NCBI RefSeq assembly: GCF_900476045.1
Contig: NZ_LS483440.1
Span: 248,001 to 312,000, forward strand
DNA: 64,000 nucleotides
From: Gemella morbillorum
GTDB taxonomy: Bacteria; Bacillota; Bacilli; Staphylococcales; Gemellaceae
Reading direction: 5' to 3'
A model generated the notes under the pieces. The model was given only the letters and a program-made list of their open reading frames with translations, did no database searches and had not been told where the DNA came from. Shown here in pieces: positions 44,921-54,300 of this stretch. The stretch's first letter is position 1. Each line of letters starts with the position of its first letter. Both the position numbers and the translations under genes were made by a program.

Positions 44921-45868
44921 ATGTTTATTAGTGAATTTAAAACAGATCAAGAAGTTAGTATGTTCTTCTTATTAGATAATGTGGTAAGAGGTATTGCGAC
45001 TAGCGGGAAACCTTATTTAACATTATATTTAAAAGATAAGACAGGAAGTATTGATGGGAAAATTTGGGAAGTAAAGGACGAAGACACTGAAAATTTAAAA
45101 CCAGGGAATATGGTTTTTATAGATGGAACGGTGTTAGATTATCGTGGAAAGCTACAACTTAAGATAAAAAATTATCGTATGGCTACAGAAAATGATGAAA
45201 TAGATATCCAAGATTATATTCAAACTGCACCTATTCCTAAAGAAGTTATGATAAGTGAACTTAATCAGTTTTTAAAGGAAATAGGCAATCAAAAGCTAAA
45301 AGCTGTCACGATAGAACTTTTAAATAAATATAAAAAACAGTTTGTTAGTTATCCAGCGGCGAAATCTATGCATCATGATTTTTATTCAGGCCTTATTTAT
45401 CATACTACAACGATGTTAAAAGTAGCTAAGGCGTTGTTAGAGATTTATCCATCATTAAATAAAGATTTATTATACAGTGGGATAATTCTTCATGATTTAG
45501 GTAAAACTATTGAGTTAAGTGGACCTATCGGGACGTCATATACATTAGAAGGAGAATTGCTAGGTCATATAGTTATTATGAGTGACGAAGTAGCAAAAAC
45601 TGCTGACAAGCTTGGTATAGATGGGGAAGAAATTATTTTACTACGTCATATTATTTTGGCGCACCATGGTAAGTATGAATTTGGTTCTCCAAAGTTACCG
45701 ATGATAAAAGAAGCGGAGATTATCAATTTTATCGATAATATAGATGCTCGTATGATGATGTTTGAAAAAAATCTGACTAACGTTGAACCCGGAACATTTA
45801 GTGATAAATTATTTGGTTTAGAAGGGCGTCATTTCTATGTGCCGACTTTTGATAAAGAAGAAAATTAA
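44921..45868 (+). CDS. yhaM: 3'-5' exoribonuclease YhaM
   Basis: The 315-residue nuclease shortens RNA from the 3' end. An OB fold at residues 1-95 ([35 protein letters not shown]) binds nucleic acid. The HD phosphohydrolase domain at 150-300 has [16 protein letters not shown], the HD pair in IILHDLGKT and [17 protein letters not shown] precedes the start. The next gene starts 18 bases downstream. Confidence 0.93.
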   Translation: MFISEFKTDQEVSMFFLLDNVVRGIATSGKPYLTLYLKDKTGSIDGKIWEVKDEDTENLKPGNMVFIDGTVLDYRGKLQLKIKNYRMATENDEIDIQDYIQTAPIPKEVMISELNQFLKEIGNQKLKAVTIELLNKYKKQFVSYPAAKSMHHDFYSGLIYHTTTMLKVAKALLEIYPSLNKDLLYSGIILHDLGKTIELSGPIGTSYTLEGELLGHIVIMSDEVAKTADKLGIDGEEIILLRHIILAHHGKYEFGSPKLPMIKEAEIINFIDNIDARMMMFEKNLTNVEPGTFSDKLFGLEGRHFYVPTFDKEEN

Positions 45869-45886
45869 AGAAGGGAAAAATAAATT

Positions 45887-46942
45887 GTGAATAAAAGAAA
45901 AAAATATATATTAAGTGTTATTACAATATTAGTTATAGTAGCTGCTTGCACATTTGGAATTGTTAAGTATGTGGGAATGAAAAAAAATTTAACTCTAAAT
46001 AATAATGTAAATATAAATACAGATGGAAATAAATCAGATAAAGAAACAACACTGCTTGTTGAAAAATTATCAACTTTAACAAACATTGATGATTTTAATT
46101 CAGAATTAAAACTGCCACAAAAGACTGTAGACATATTGAAAAAATTTGGGCCAACGGTATATTATGCGATAGATAATAGTGAAGGTTATGATAGAATCCT
46201 TTTCCGTATAGGCGGATATTTAAATGATAATAAAATAAATGGTATTAATGAATTTATAGGATCTTATCGAGTTGATGGAGGAAAATTAAAATCAACAGGG
46301 GATGATTTAGGTGAATTGTATTATAAGTTTAATAATAACGATAAACTAAAATGGAACCAAATTAATTTTGATAATAAAGAACATGATAAGAAAGCAGCAG
46401 GAGAAATTGTTCGTAAATATTTTAATGTTAGTTTAGGTGGTGGTATGGATAATATGATAGGTGTTTTTGCATATGCATCTGATTTTACAAGACATGTTAA
46501 AACCTCAAGAGGAATAAATATTGTACCATTATCATTAGCGGAAATCACAGATATGTATAATTCAGCATCTAAAGATACTTATAATTCTGCTCAAATATAT
46601 GAAAAAGTATCAACATTTAAAAATATAAAATATAAGGAAGTTGATGATAGTTACAAAGGTAATGAAGAGAAGTATAATAATAGTATCGCTAATGCAGAGT
46701 TAATTTATTTCAAAAAGGATAAGATGTATCTAGCTGCATTTGGTGGAATTGGTGGAGTAAATGCCACATCACCTAGCAACCCAGATAAATGGATTATAGA
46801 GGGAGATAAGGTTATTATTCCTTTAATAAACAATTTTAAAAATGGAAAAATAGATGGACAAATGGTTCTTCGTCTGAATAATAAAAAATATGAGGGTGGA
46901 CAAAGCCGTTCTAAATATTATATTGAAAGTAGAACTGAATAA
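45887..46942 (+). CDS. Membrane-anchored extracytoplasmic protein, unknown function
   Basis: A 351-residue protein with one N-terminal membrane segment (residues 7-28) and no LPXTG. A Cys in VAAC could suggest a lipobox, but the hydrophobic stretch continues past it, so an uncleaved anchor is more likely. The outer part is Asn- and Lys-rich with mixed strands and helices (KLPQKTVDILKKFGPTVYYA, GGMDNMIGVFAYASDFTRHV). I recognise no family. It uses a GTG start with AAGGG upstream and lies 18 bases behind yhaM, so they are probably cotranscribed. Confidence 0.6.
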   Translation: MNKRKKYILSVITILVIVAACTFGIVKYVGMKKNLTLNNNVNINTDGNKSDKETTLLVEKLSTLTNIDDFNSELKLPQKTVDILKKFGPTVYYAIDNSEGYDRILFRIGGYLNDNKINGINEFIGSYRVDGGKLKSTGDDLGELYYKFNNNDKLKWNQINFDNKEHDKKAAGEIVRKYFNVSLGGGMDNMIGVFAYASDFTRHVKTSRGINIVPLSLAEITDMYNSASKDTYNSAQIYEKVSTFKNIKYKEVDDSYKGNEEKYNNSIANAELIYFKKDKMYLAAFGGIGGVNATSPSNPDKWIIEGDKVIIPLINNFKNGKIDGQMVLRLNNKKYEGGQSRSKYYIESRTE

Positions 46943-46979
46943 AAAGTTTAGATATTGTGTAGAAGGTTTAGTAAATAAT

Positions 46980-47822
46980 ATGTTAAAAGTAAATGATAAA
47001 ATTGCCTTAGTAGTGTGTTCTAATGGCAAAAAAATAGAAGGCAGAGCACGATTAGAAAAGCTAGAAGTAGTATTAAAAGATATGAGCTTAGTTCCTGTTT
47101 TTAGTACCTATGTCTACGAAGAGAAATTCGGAAGAAGTGCTTTAGCTAAATGGCGAGCAAATGAACTTATGAAATTTTATGAAGATGATAGTATAAAAGC
47201 TATTTTCGATATTTCTGGTGGAGATTTGGCTAATGAGGTACTTGATTATTTGGATTATGAGATTATTTGTAAGAATAATAAACCATTTTTCGGATATAGT
47301 GATTTAACGACTGTTCTTAACGCCATAACTAAAAAAACTCAGCAGGCAACATATTTGTATCAAATTATGAATATACTTGATAATGTAGAAAGACGCGCTG
47401 ATTTTAAAGGAACATTAATATATAATAAAAATGATTTAACTGATGTTTCTTGGCAGTTTATGCAAGGAGAAAGTGTTGAAGGAATTGTAGTTGGTGGAAA
47501 TATTAGGTGTTTTTTAAAACTTGCTGGGACAGAATATTTTCCAAATCTGGATAATAAAGTTTTGTTTTTAGAAGGAATGAGTACTACGATTGAGGGGCTA
47601 ATTACTCTTTTAACACAGATAAAGCAAATAGGAGTTTTTAACAAAATATCAGGATTGTTATTAGGAACATTTACCAAAATAGAACAGAATTTGCAGAACG
47701 AAGATATTTATGAGATATTAAAAGATTTTGTTCCTGAAAATATCCCTATTGCAAAAACTACTGAAGTAGGCCATAGTAAAGATTCTAAAATTCTTGTTAT
47801 CGGGCAAAAAATAAAACTATAA
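46980..47822 (+). CDS. S66 (LD-carboxypeptidase/MccF) family protein, nucleophile position altered
   Basis: The 280-residue protein follows the S66 fold: VNDKIALVVCSNGKK at the start, FDISGGDLANEVLDYLDY near residues 76-93, LFLEGMSTTIEGL with the conserved Glu and TEVGHSKDSKILVIGQK with the His. In MccF and LD-carboxypeptidases the catalytic Ser follows GGxx; the aligned residue here is Ala84. It may be a subfamily with a different nucleophile, a binding protein or an inactive enzyme. ATG 46980 fits the family start, but only AAGG about 14 bases upstream supports it. Confidence 0.78.
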   Translation: MLKVNDKIALVVCSNGKKIEGRARLEKLEVVLKDMSLVPVFSTYVYEEKFGRSALAKWRANELMKFYEDDSIKAIFDISGGDLANEVLDYLDYEIICKNNKPFFGYSDLTTVLNAITKKTQQATYLYQIMNILDNVERRADFKGTLIYNKNDLTDVSWQFMQGESVEGIVVGGNIRCFLKLAGTEYFPNLDNKVLFLEGMSTTIEGLITLLTQIKQIGVFNKISGLLLGTFTKIEQNLQNEDIYEILKDFVPENIPIAKTTEVGHSKDSKILVIGQKIKL

Positions 47823-47880
47823 AATTAAAAAGCTTTTAAAGAGAAGCATATCTTCCTTTGAAAGCTTTAATTTTATAGAG
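47818..47880. terminator. Bidirectional terminator
   Basis: AAAATTAAAAAGCTTT and the complementary AAAGCTTTAATTTT frame an inner AAAG/CTTT stem between 47820 and 47875. It separates the S66 gene from the convergent reductase gene. Confidence 0.7.
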
Positions 47881-47910
47881 TTTTTAATAACAGATTTTTC
47901 GCAAAAAATC

Positions 47911-48774
47911 TTAAAGTTTATACCATTTAGAAATAGCTTGAGTACCGTTAGTGTTACGAACTTCTTCTTCAAGTTCATTATAAACTTCATAAGCAGTTTC
48001 TAAACCTGGTAATTTGATATTCATTTTTTCACATTCTTCTAGAGCAAGGCGCATATCTTTTATAAAGTGATGAATAAAGAATCCCGGTTTGAAATCACCT
48101 TTTAGAATACGTGGGCCATAAGAAGTCATAGAAAAACTTCCACCTGAACCAGTAGAAACAATGTTGAAGAAATCATCTAAATTAAGTCCTACTTCTTTTG
48201 CAAATTTGAAGCTTTCAGCTACTGAAATCATTGTAGTAGCAATAGCAATTTGATTTGCAAGTTTTGTATATTGCCCTTTGCCAGCTTCACCAAAATATGT
48301 GATGTTTTTCCCGAAGTTTTTCACTAGAGGTAGAACGGTTTCTTCGAAAACTTTTTTGTCACCACCTGCCATAATAGACAGCGTTCCATTTTTTGCGCCA
48401 ATATCACCACCGGTAACAGGTAAGTCTAATGCAGTGGCACCAACTTTTGCGAATTCTTCGCTTATTTTTTTTGCTAATGTAGGAGAAGATGTAGTCATAT
48501 CCACAAAAACTTGTCCTTCTTTTGCAGTTTTTATTAGGCCATTTTCTCCAAGATATACTTCTTCAACATCTTTAGGATATCCGACCATAGAGAAAATAAC
48601 ATCAGCATTAAGTGGAGCATCTTTTACTTCTTTTAGTAAGGTAGCACCACGTTTAACTAAACCGTCAGTTTTAGACACAGTTCTGTTGTAAACAAACAGT
48701 TCATGACCAGCATCTAACAAATGTCCTGCCATGCTTTCTCCCATAACACCAATACCAATCCATGCAATTTTCAT
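47911..48774 (-). CDS. NAD(P)-dependent beta-hydroxyacid dehydrogenase
   Basis: A 287-residue member of the 3-hydroxyisobutyrate dehydrogenase group. The nucleotide loop is IAWIGIGVMGESMAGHLL with GxGxxG, VYNRT follows the second strand, and the substrate loop DLPVTGGDIGAKNGTLSIMAGG includes the conserved GG (quoted in parts in family work). The catalytic Lys is in GQYTKLANQIAIA. Possible substrates are hydroxyisobutyrate, tartronate semialdehyde or succinic semialdehyde; sequence does not decide. GGAGGAGCG stands before ATG 48774. Single gene, divergent from menA. Confidence 0.88.
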   Translation of the reverse strand: MKIAWIGIGVMGESMAGHLLDAGHELFVYNRTVSKTDGLVKRGATLLKEVKDAPLNADVIFSMVGYPKDVEEVYLGENGLIKTAKEGQVFVDMTTSSPTLAKKISEEFAKVGATALDLPVTGGDIGAKNGTLSIMAGGDKKVFEETVLPLVKNFGKNITYFGEAGKGQYTKLANQIAIATTMISVAESFKFAKEVGLNLDDFFNIVSTGSGGSFSMTSYGPRILKGDFKPGFFIHHFIKDMRLALEECEKMNIKLPGLETAYEVYNELEEEVRNTNGTQAISKWYKL

Positions 48775-48949
48775 AATTCGCTCCTCCGTTTATAAATTAC
48801 TGTTTATTTTATTATACCATAAGCCCTGTAAGTGTTCTACTGAAATATAATAAGAAATAAAAATAAGTCATGTATCAAACGCAAACTATATAAAACGATA
48901 TAACTTATGATATAATATTTGAGACAGAGAAAATTTTTAGGAGGTAGTA

Positions 48950-49852
48950 GTGGATAAAAGTAAACTAAAAGAATTTTTCTTGTGCACAAGACCACATAGT
49001 TATCCAGCATCAGTAGCACCGGTTCTAGTTGGAACGACATTTGCTTTAGGTTATAATGTGCAATTTTCGTATTTGAAATTTATTTTATTTTTAGTAGCAT
49101 GTTTGTTAATACAAGCTGCAACAAATTTATTTAATGAGTATTATGATTATAAAAAAGGTCTGGACAAAATAGATTCTGAAGGGATTTCTGGCTCGATAGT
49201 TAAAGGACATTTAAGTAGTAGAGAAGTTATGCAAGGGGCTATATTGTTGTATTTCTTGGCTTTTGTTTTAGGAATTGTTTTAACTATGCTAACTAGTTAT
49301 TATATTTTAATAATTGGGCTTATTTGTATGCTGGCTGGCTACTTTTATACTGGTGGTAGTTATCCGATAGCTTATTCGCCATTTGGTGAGATTGTTTCAG
49401 GATTTTTTATGGGTACGGTTATAATTGCTTTATCGTTTTATTTCCAGACGGAATATATTAATCTTGATATAATAATTGTCTCGCTGCCACTATTTCTAAT
49501 GATAGGAGCGATACTTCTAGCAAACAATATTAGAGATTTGGAAAATGACAAAGTTTCTGGAAGAAGAACATATGCAATATTAGTAGGTAGGGAGTACGCT
49601 ATTAAATCATTAGCTATAGGTATAAGCATTATGTATATATTAAATATTATTTTTGCCTTTACTAAGTTAGGTAGTTTATTTAATTTATTAGTGTTGCTTA
49701 CTATCCCGTTAGCGCTTAAAATAATAAAAGGTTTTAGAAAAAATACTGACAAAAAAACGATGGCACCATTTATGGTTCTTACAGCTAAATTGACTATTTT
49801 TGTAGGATTTATTATGGCGCTTGCTAATATTTTAAAATTTATAGTGTATTAA
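48950..49852 (+). CDS. menA: MenA-like prenyltransferase (UbiA family)
   Basis: This 300-residue integral membrane enzyme is predicted to attach the polyprenyl tail to dihydroxynaphthoate in menaquinone synthesis. About eight membrane segments are seen. The first Asp-rich motif lies in NLFNEYYDYKKGLDKID (near residue 62), the second in NNIRDLENDKVSGRRT (near residue 186). The opening TRPHSYPASVAPVLVGT is typical of MenA. GTG start with GGAGG. No other menaquinone genes are in the window, but the mevalonate operon supplies prenyl units. Confidence 0.87.
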   Translation: MDKSKLKEFFLCTRPHSYPASVAPVLVGTTFALGYNVQFSYLKFILFLVACLLIQAATNLFNEYYDYKKGLDKIDSEGISGSIVKGHLSSREVMQGAILLYFLAFVLGIVLTMLTSYYILIIGLICMLAGYFYTGGSYPIAYSPFGEIVSGFFMGTVIIALSFYFQTEYINLDIIIVSLPLFLMIGAILLANNIRDLENDKVSGRRTYAILVGREYAIKSLAIGISIMYILNIIFAFTKLGSLFNLLVLLTIPLALKIIKGFRKNTDKKTMAPFMVLTAKLTIFVGFIMALANILKFIVY

Positions 49853-49866
49853 AAAAATAACAAATA

Positions 49867-49889
49867 ATGTCAACATTTTTTGTTGACAT
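49867..49889. repeat. Perfect inverted repeat over the yceD-rpmF -35 box
   Basis: ATGTCAACA (49867-49875) and TGTTGACAT (49881-49889) with spacer TTTTT. The right arm contains the -35 hexamer TTGACA. It may be an operator. Confidence 0.6.
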
Positions 49890-49911
49890 CTTAAGATAAA
49901 AGATATATAAT
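49883..49911 (+). promoter_or_regulatory. yceD-rpmF promoter
   Basis: Perfect TTGACA (49883-49888), 17 bases and perfect TATAAT (49906-49911). Confidence 0.8.
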
Positions 49912-49939
49912 AAATAATGTGTTTATGAGGTGATATTTA

Positions 49940-50449
49940 ATGAAATGGTTAAGATCTTCGTTATTCAAAAATAATAGTGATACTTTTATTTTTGAAGAAA
50001 AAATAAATGTTAAAGTAGAACACTATGATAACTCTTTAAAAGATATTAAAGATGTTGTTGTGAGTGGAATATTAACTCGAGGTGGCCAAGATAAAATATA
50101 TGTCAGCTTAAAGATTAATGGTATTTTTGAGATGATTTCTGGGAAAACACTTAAAGATGTAGTTATCCCATTTGAAATCGAAGAAAAAGAAGAATACATT
50201 GATAAATCTGTTTTTGCAGATGAAGATGCATTTGATGTTAGTCTTATGGACATGTATATTGACTTAGCACCTTTAGTAAATGAGCTTATAATTTTGAATA
50301 TACCAATTACATCGTCATTAGATGATGAAGAGGCAGAACTTGTTTCTGGAAAAGATTGGGAACTCCTTTCTGAAGAGTCTTTAACTAGTGTTAAAGAAGA
50401 AACAAAAGAGTCACCATTCGCAGCTCTTAATGGTTTATTCAAAGAATAG
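49940..50449 (+). CDS. yceD: YceD family protein (DUF177)
   Basis: The 169-residue protein belongs to DUF177, whose members almost always precede rpmF and are linked to 23S rRNA or large-subunit maturation. Typical features are the strand GVLTRGG-like segment (VSGILTRGGQDKIYVSL), an acidic middle (FEIEEKEEYID) and the Asp/Glu-rich LAPLVNELIILNIP. The C-terminus carries SPFAALNGLFKE. In the usual YceD an acidic D-P-R-x-A-x-L motif is found near the end; here only a diverged form is seen. GAGGTG site upstream, 36 bases before rpmF. Confidence 0.87.
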   Translation: MKWLRSSLFKNNSDTFIFEEKINVKVEHYDNSLKDIKDVVVSGILTRGGQDKIYVSLKINGIFEMISGKTLKDVVIPFEIEEKEEYIDKSVFADEDAFDVSLMDMYIDLAPLVNELIILNIPITSSLDDEEAELVSGKDWELLSEESLTSVKEETKESPFAALNGLFKE

Positions 50450-50484
50450 TAAGAATTATTTAAAATAATTGGAGGAAATTAACT

Positions 50485-50661
50485 ATGGCAGTTCCTTTTA
50501 GAAGAACATCAAAAACAGCTAAAAGAAAAAGAAGAACTCACAAAAAACTATCTGCACCATCAATCACTATCGATGCAGCAACTGGTAACTACGTAATGGG
50601 TCACCGCGTTGATAGAAAAACTGGTATGTATAAAGGTAGACAAGTTCTAGACGTTAAATAA
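50485..50661 (+). CDS. rpmF: 50S ribosomal protein L32
   Basis: The 58-residue protein opens [20 protein letters not shown] and ends [12 protein letters not shown]. This is the zinc-free form of L32: the four cysteines of the zinc-ribbon type are absent, with [16 protein letters not shown] where they would be. GGAGG at 50471-50475. It follows yceD by 35 bases and ends before a terminator. Confidence 0.97.
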   Translation: MAVPFRRTSKTAKRKRRTHKKLSAPSITIDAATGNYVMGHRVDRKTGMYKGRQVLDVK

Positions 50662-50674
50662 TTTAAATATTACC

Positions 50675-50706
50675 AAAACCTAAGGAGGTGTCCTTAGGTT
50701 TTTTTA
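50675..50706 (+). terminator. rpmF terminator
   Basis: AAACCTAAGGA (50676-50686) and TCCTTAGGTTT (50691-50701) with a GGTG loop, then TTTT. Confidence 0.9.
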
Positions 50707-51259
50707 GGCACAATAAATTTAATTATATATTTAAAAATTATAAAAAAATTTATAGCTTAATATCCAATTGAGGTCCAAGGAGAGGATTTATAGCCTACAG
50801 AGATTCAGATTTGTTATAGTTATAAAGTTATATAGATAAAAAATATGTGTATACAATATCCAAATGTAATTGTTTTATTTATTATTTAGCAGAGAGTAAT
50901 TAAGTGTATTTGCAGAATAATTAGTGTTACTAAAAATATGTATGAGCGAGCACTAAGATATATTTAGTGATTTTAGGTATATTCCCCTAGATAAACAAAT
51001 TTACTCCTAGACAAATAGTTTTTAATTTAGTAAAATAATAATTAATCCTTAATAGAAAAAAATATAAAATTCTTCATAACAAAAAGTATTAAAGCTATTT
51101 TAATAATAAAATTATATTTAGGATATGTATAAAAAATAAAAAATGGTTTATTTTAAAAATTAAAGAAATATTATAAGAAAGAAGTATTTAATATAAAAAT
51201 ATAGAGGCATAATCTCCTATATTGTATTGTTGGGTATATTAAATACAAAGGGGAAATAT
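50707..51259. other. Long AT-rich gap upstream of the giant adhesin
   Basis: About 550 bases without a supported gene. The base composition is very AT-rich near 51030-51240. The word CCTAGA occurs twice about 25 bases apart (near 50986 and 51008). No promoter stands out. AAGGGG at 51247-51253 is the ribosome binding site of ATG 51260. The gap could hold the regulatory region of the adhesin. Confidence 0.4.
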
Positions 51260-51343
51260 ATGATAGGTAAAAATAATAATTATTTAAGTGAAATAAAAAG
51301 AGGTATAAAAAAGAAACGTATTCTATTAAGAAGTTTAAAGTAG
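51260..51343 (+). pseudogene. Out-of-frame start segment of the adhesin gene
   Basis: ATG 51260 has a good AGGGG site six bases upstream and opens a 27-codon frame starting MIGKNNNYLSEIKRGIKKK, typical of the residues before a YSIRK signal. It runs into TAG at 51341-51343. The YSIKK signal itself is encoded at 51319-51333 in another frame. One additional base in the A6 tract at 51307-51312 would join both into a single protein of about 2165 residues. Confidence 0.7.
51307..51312 (+). repeat. A6 tract between start codon and signal peptide
   Basis: Six adenines at the exact place where a one-base insertion restores the adhesin frame. Short tracts slip less than long ones, so slippage is possible but not proven. 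Confidence 0.5.
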
Positions 51344-51357
51344 GAGCAGTATCGATA

Positions 51358-54300
51358 GTGATAGGTGCAAGTATTTTTTTTGGAGTAGGATCGGTAGCAC
51401 AAGCTAGTGAAAGAGTATCAAATAACAAAGTAATAGATAATACAATAACTACTGGAAAAATACCAGAGGCCCCAAAAGAGTTTTCTAAGCTAGTAGAGAA
51501 AAACACTAAAGAGAGTGACGTATCAAAAGTAGGGATAAAAGTTGATAAAGATATTTTAAAAGCTAGCATTACTACTTTAGAAGAAAAATTAAAATTAGTT
51601 CAAGATTCAGAAGGAATAGCAATAGCTACTGCGCATGAAGTATTAGCCACAGCAAAAAGTATATTAGCGAATGAGGCAGCTAGACAAACTGAAGTAGATG
51701 AACAGGTTCAAATAGTACAAGCACTTAGTACAGTAGTAACTGAAGCTAAAACTAGAGTATTCGATAAAAAACTAGAAGAGAAAAAGGTTGAAGGGCAAAA
51801 AGAAAAAGAAGAGGTTACAAATGAAGGAAAAGCAGTAGACGTAGCTAAAGCAGAATTAACGCAAGTAGCTTCTGAAGCAGAAGTAACAAATGCATTTGCT
51901 AAAGCAGAGTTGAATAAAAACCGTCTTAAAACAGAAATAAAACCAGCAATTCAGAAAACTATAGAAAAAAACGAAGAGGCTCTAGGATTTGCTAAAGAAT
52001 TGTTAGGTAATACCAAAGCAACAAAAGAACAAATTGCTAAAAGTTTAGCGGAATTAAAGAATGCTATTAAAGCTGTATACACAGAATTGGAAAATGCAGG
52101 AGCAAAACGTAATGGAAGATTTGAAGTTAATTTAGCAGAAAATACAGAAGAAGCACTAATTGATGCATCTACTGAGCGTGGGAAAAAATGGTTAAAAGAT
52201 CATGGATATACTTCTTTAGCAGATATTCCAATTAAAACTAAAGAAAGAAATAGTGAAGAAATTAAAAAACTTAATAGCCAAATTCAATGGTTAGATTTTG
52301 GAGATACAAAAGCATGGACTAAACTAAAGGCGAATGGTCAGCTTCAAGTTGGATCAGTGTATGAAAAAGAATTAATTCCAGGATATACAGTTAAATTTAC
52401 TGTGAAGGAATTAAAACCATTTGATTCTACTGATGTGTATAAAAGACGTGTTGCTGGTACTGCTCATGAAGGTAGCTATAAGCCTAACGGAGAGAATAGG
52501 GCGGATATGCATACAGGGAAACCCCCAGTAACTGGTATATCAGGAGTTCCTCAAGGGTATTGGGCAGAAACTAAAAGATCTGGTTTAGACACAGGAGTAG
52601 CTAAAACAACAATAGGAGGAGTAGGCGACAATGGTGTAGGCCAAGATGGAGCAGTTCTAGGTGTTAAATTTTCAATTGAGGCTGTATACAATGGGAAATC
52701 TGTGAAGCCTAGTATAGTTATGACATCAGGAGAAGAAGTAGCTGATAAAGAAACAGAAATTTATACAACCAATGGTACTCCATGGGATCTGGTTGCTATG
52801 ATAGGTCATGGACAAGCTCAAGCTTATACACCTCTGGATAATCTTACGGGACTATTTTCGCCTGTTAGTATGAAGAGACTTGGGGATAAATCCTTTGTAG
52901 ATGCTTTGGCAGCAAGAATGTTTGCTACACCAGATTCAGCTACTGCAGGATTGGGCTCACAAGTGTTTGGAGGATATAGTAACAATGGTAAAAGAGCTAC
53001 ACCAATAGTTACCTCATATAATGTAACAGAAGTAGGCTTTTATATTTTTACAACTGGACAACAATCATCTATGCTTGGTATTAAGATTTCTGATTTTGGA
53101 GATTTACCAGAATCATATGGTATAGCAGAACATTATTTAAAAACAAGAACTATAGATTACAAAACAAGAGAAGAGAAGGAAATTCAACAGCCATATTTAG
53201 GAAAAGTTAAAGCAGATGTTGATCCTGTTCCAGGAACAAGTGTATTTGGAAAAAATTCAGATGATGAGAATGATATAGCTGATGAAGGTGTAGATCAGCT
53301 AATGGCTCCAGAACATATAATAAAAAATAAAGTTACAGGCTTATCGGAAGTTAAGCCAATTTTAGGCCCAAATAATACCCATAAAATCAGAGTGTTGGCC
53401 TCAGTAAATGGTAACCAGGATTATAAAGGACCATTAGAAAAAGCTTATGTTCGTGGATTTATTGATTTTAATAATAATGGTAAGTTTGATCCAGGAGAAG
53501 AATCAGATATAAAAGAAGTGACAGAGAATAATCAAATAGTAGAGCTTACTTTTCATAATACTCATGTAATTGATGAAAATAATGATATTGTGAAATTTAG
53601 AGTACGTATTGCTAACGATAGAACCCAAATTGAAAAACCTACAGGAATTGCTTACACAGGAGAAGTAGAAGATAACCAAGTTCAGGTTTCTAATCCACCA
53701 CGAGGAGACTATGAGGAAACCACAGGGAAACAAGGTGAAAAACAAAGTATCAATTTTGAATACATAAGTCATAATAAAGGTGATGAACCAGGGGAACTGG
53801 GATCTAAAAATGGAAGTGTCACATTTAATTCGTATGGAAAAATTGATTATACTGAAGAACGCAATTCTATTACTGCAGAAACGACTAAAACTGCACAAGG
53901 TGGAGTAAGAATTGTTAATGAATCTGGTCAACTTGTTACAAGCCTTAATGTGCAAGGACAAGGTACATATGAAATTTCAGATACAGGTGTCACATTTACA
54001 CCAGAGCCAGCATTTATAGGGAAAACGAGCGGAGTTGTACTACGTGCTGTAGATGCAAATGGGCAAAGCACAGGTTGGGAAGCAGTAACAGATGGGAATA
54101 CACTAATAAATACTAATAATGGGGGGCATTCTGCAGGAGCAAATAGAACAATGGATGCAGTATATGTGCCGATTGTAGAACCAAAAGAAATGACAGGGCA
54201 TCTTAAAGAAACGACAGGGATTCAAGGAAAAGAACAAAAAGGTACACCGTTATTTAAAGTAAATGCAGGAAGAGCTGCAGAGAGAATAGTTAGTCCTAGT

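Noticed and set aside
53503-53961. Long minus-strand open frame inside the adhesin gene
   Set aside because: It is a shadow of the plus-strand adhesin frame, with a Cys- and Phe-rich composition unlike real proteins here and no ribosome binding site.
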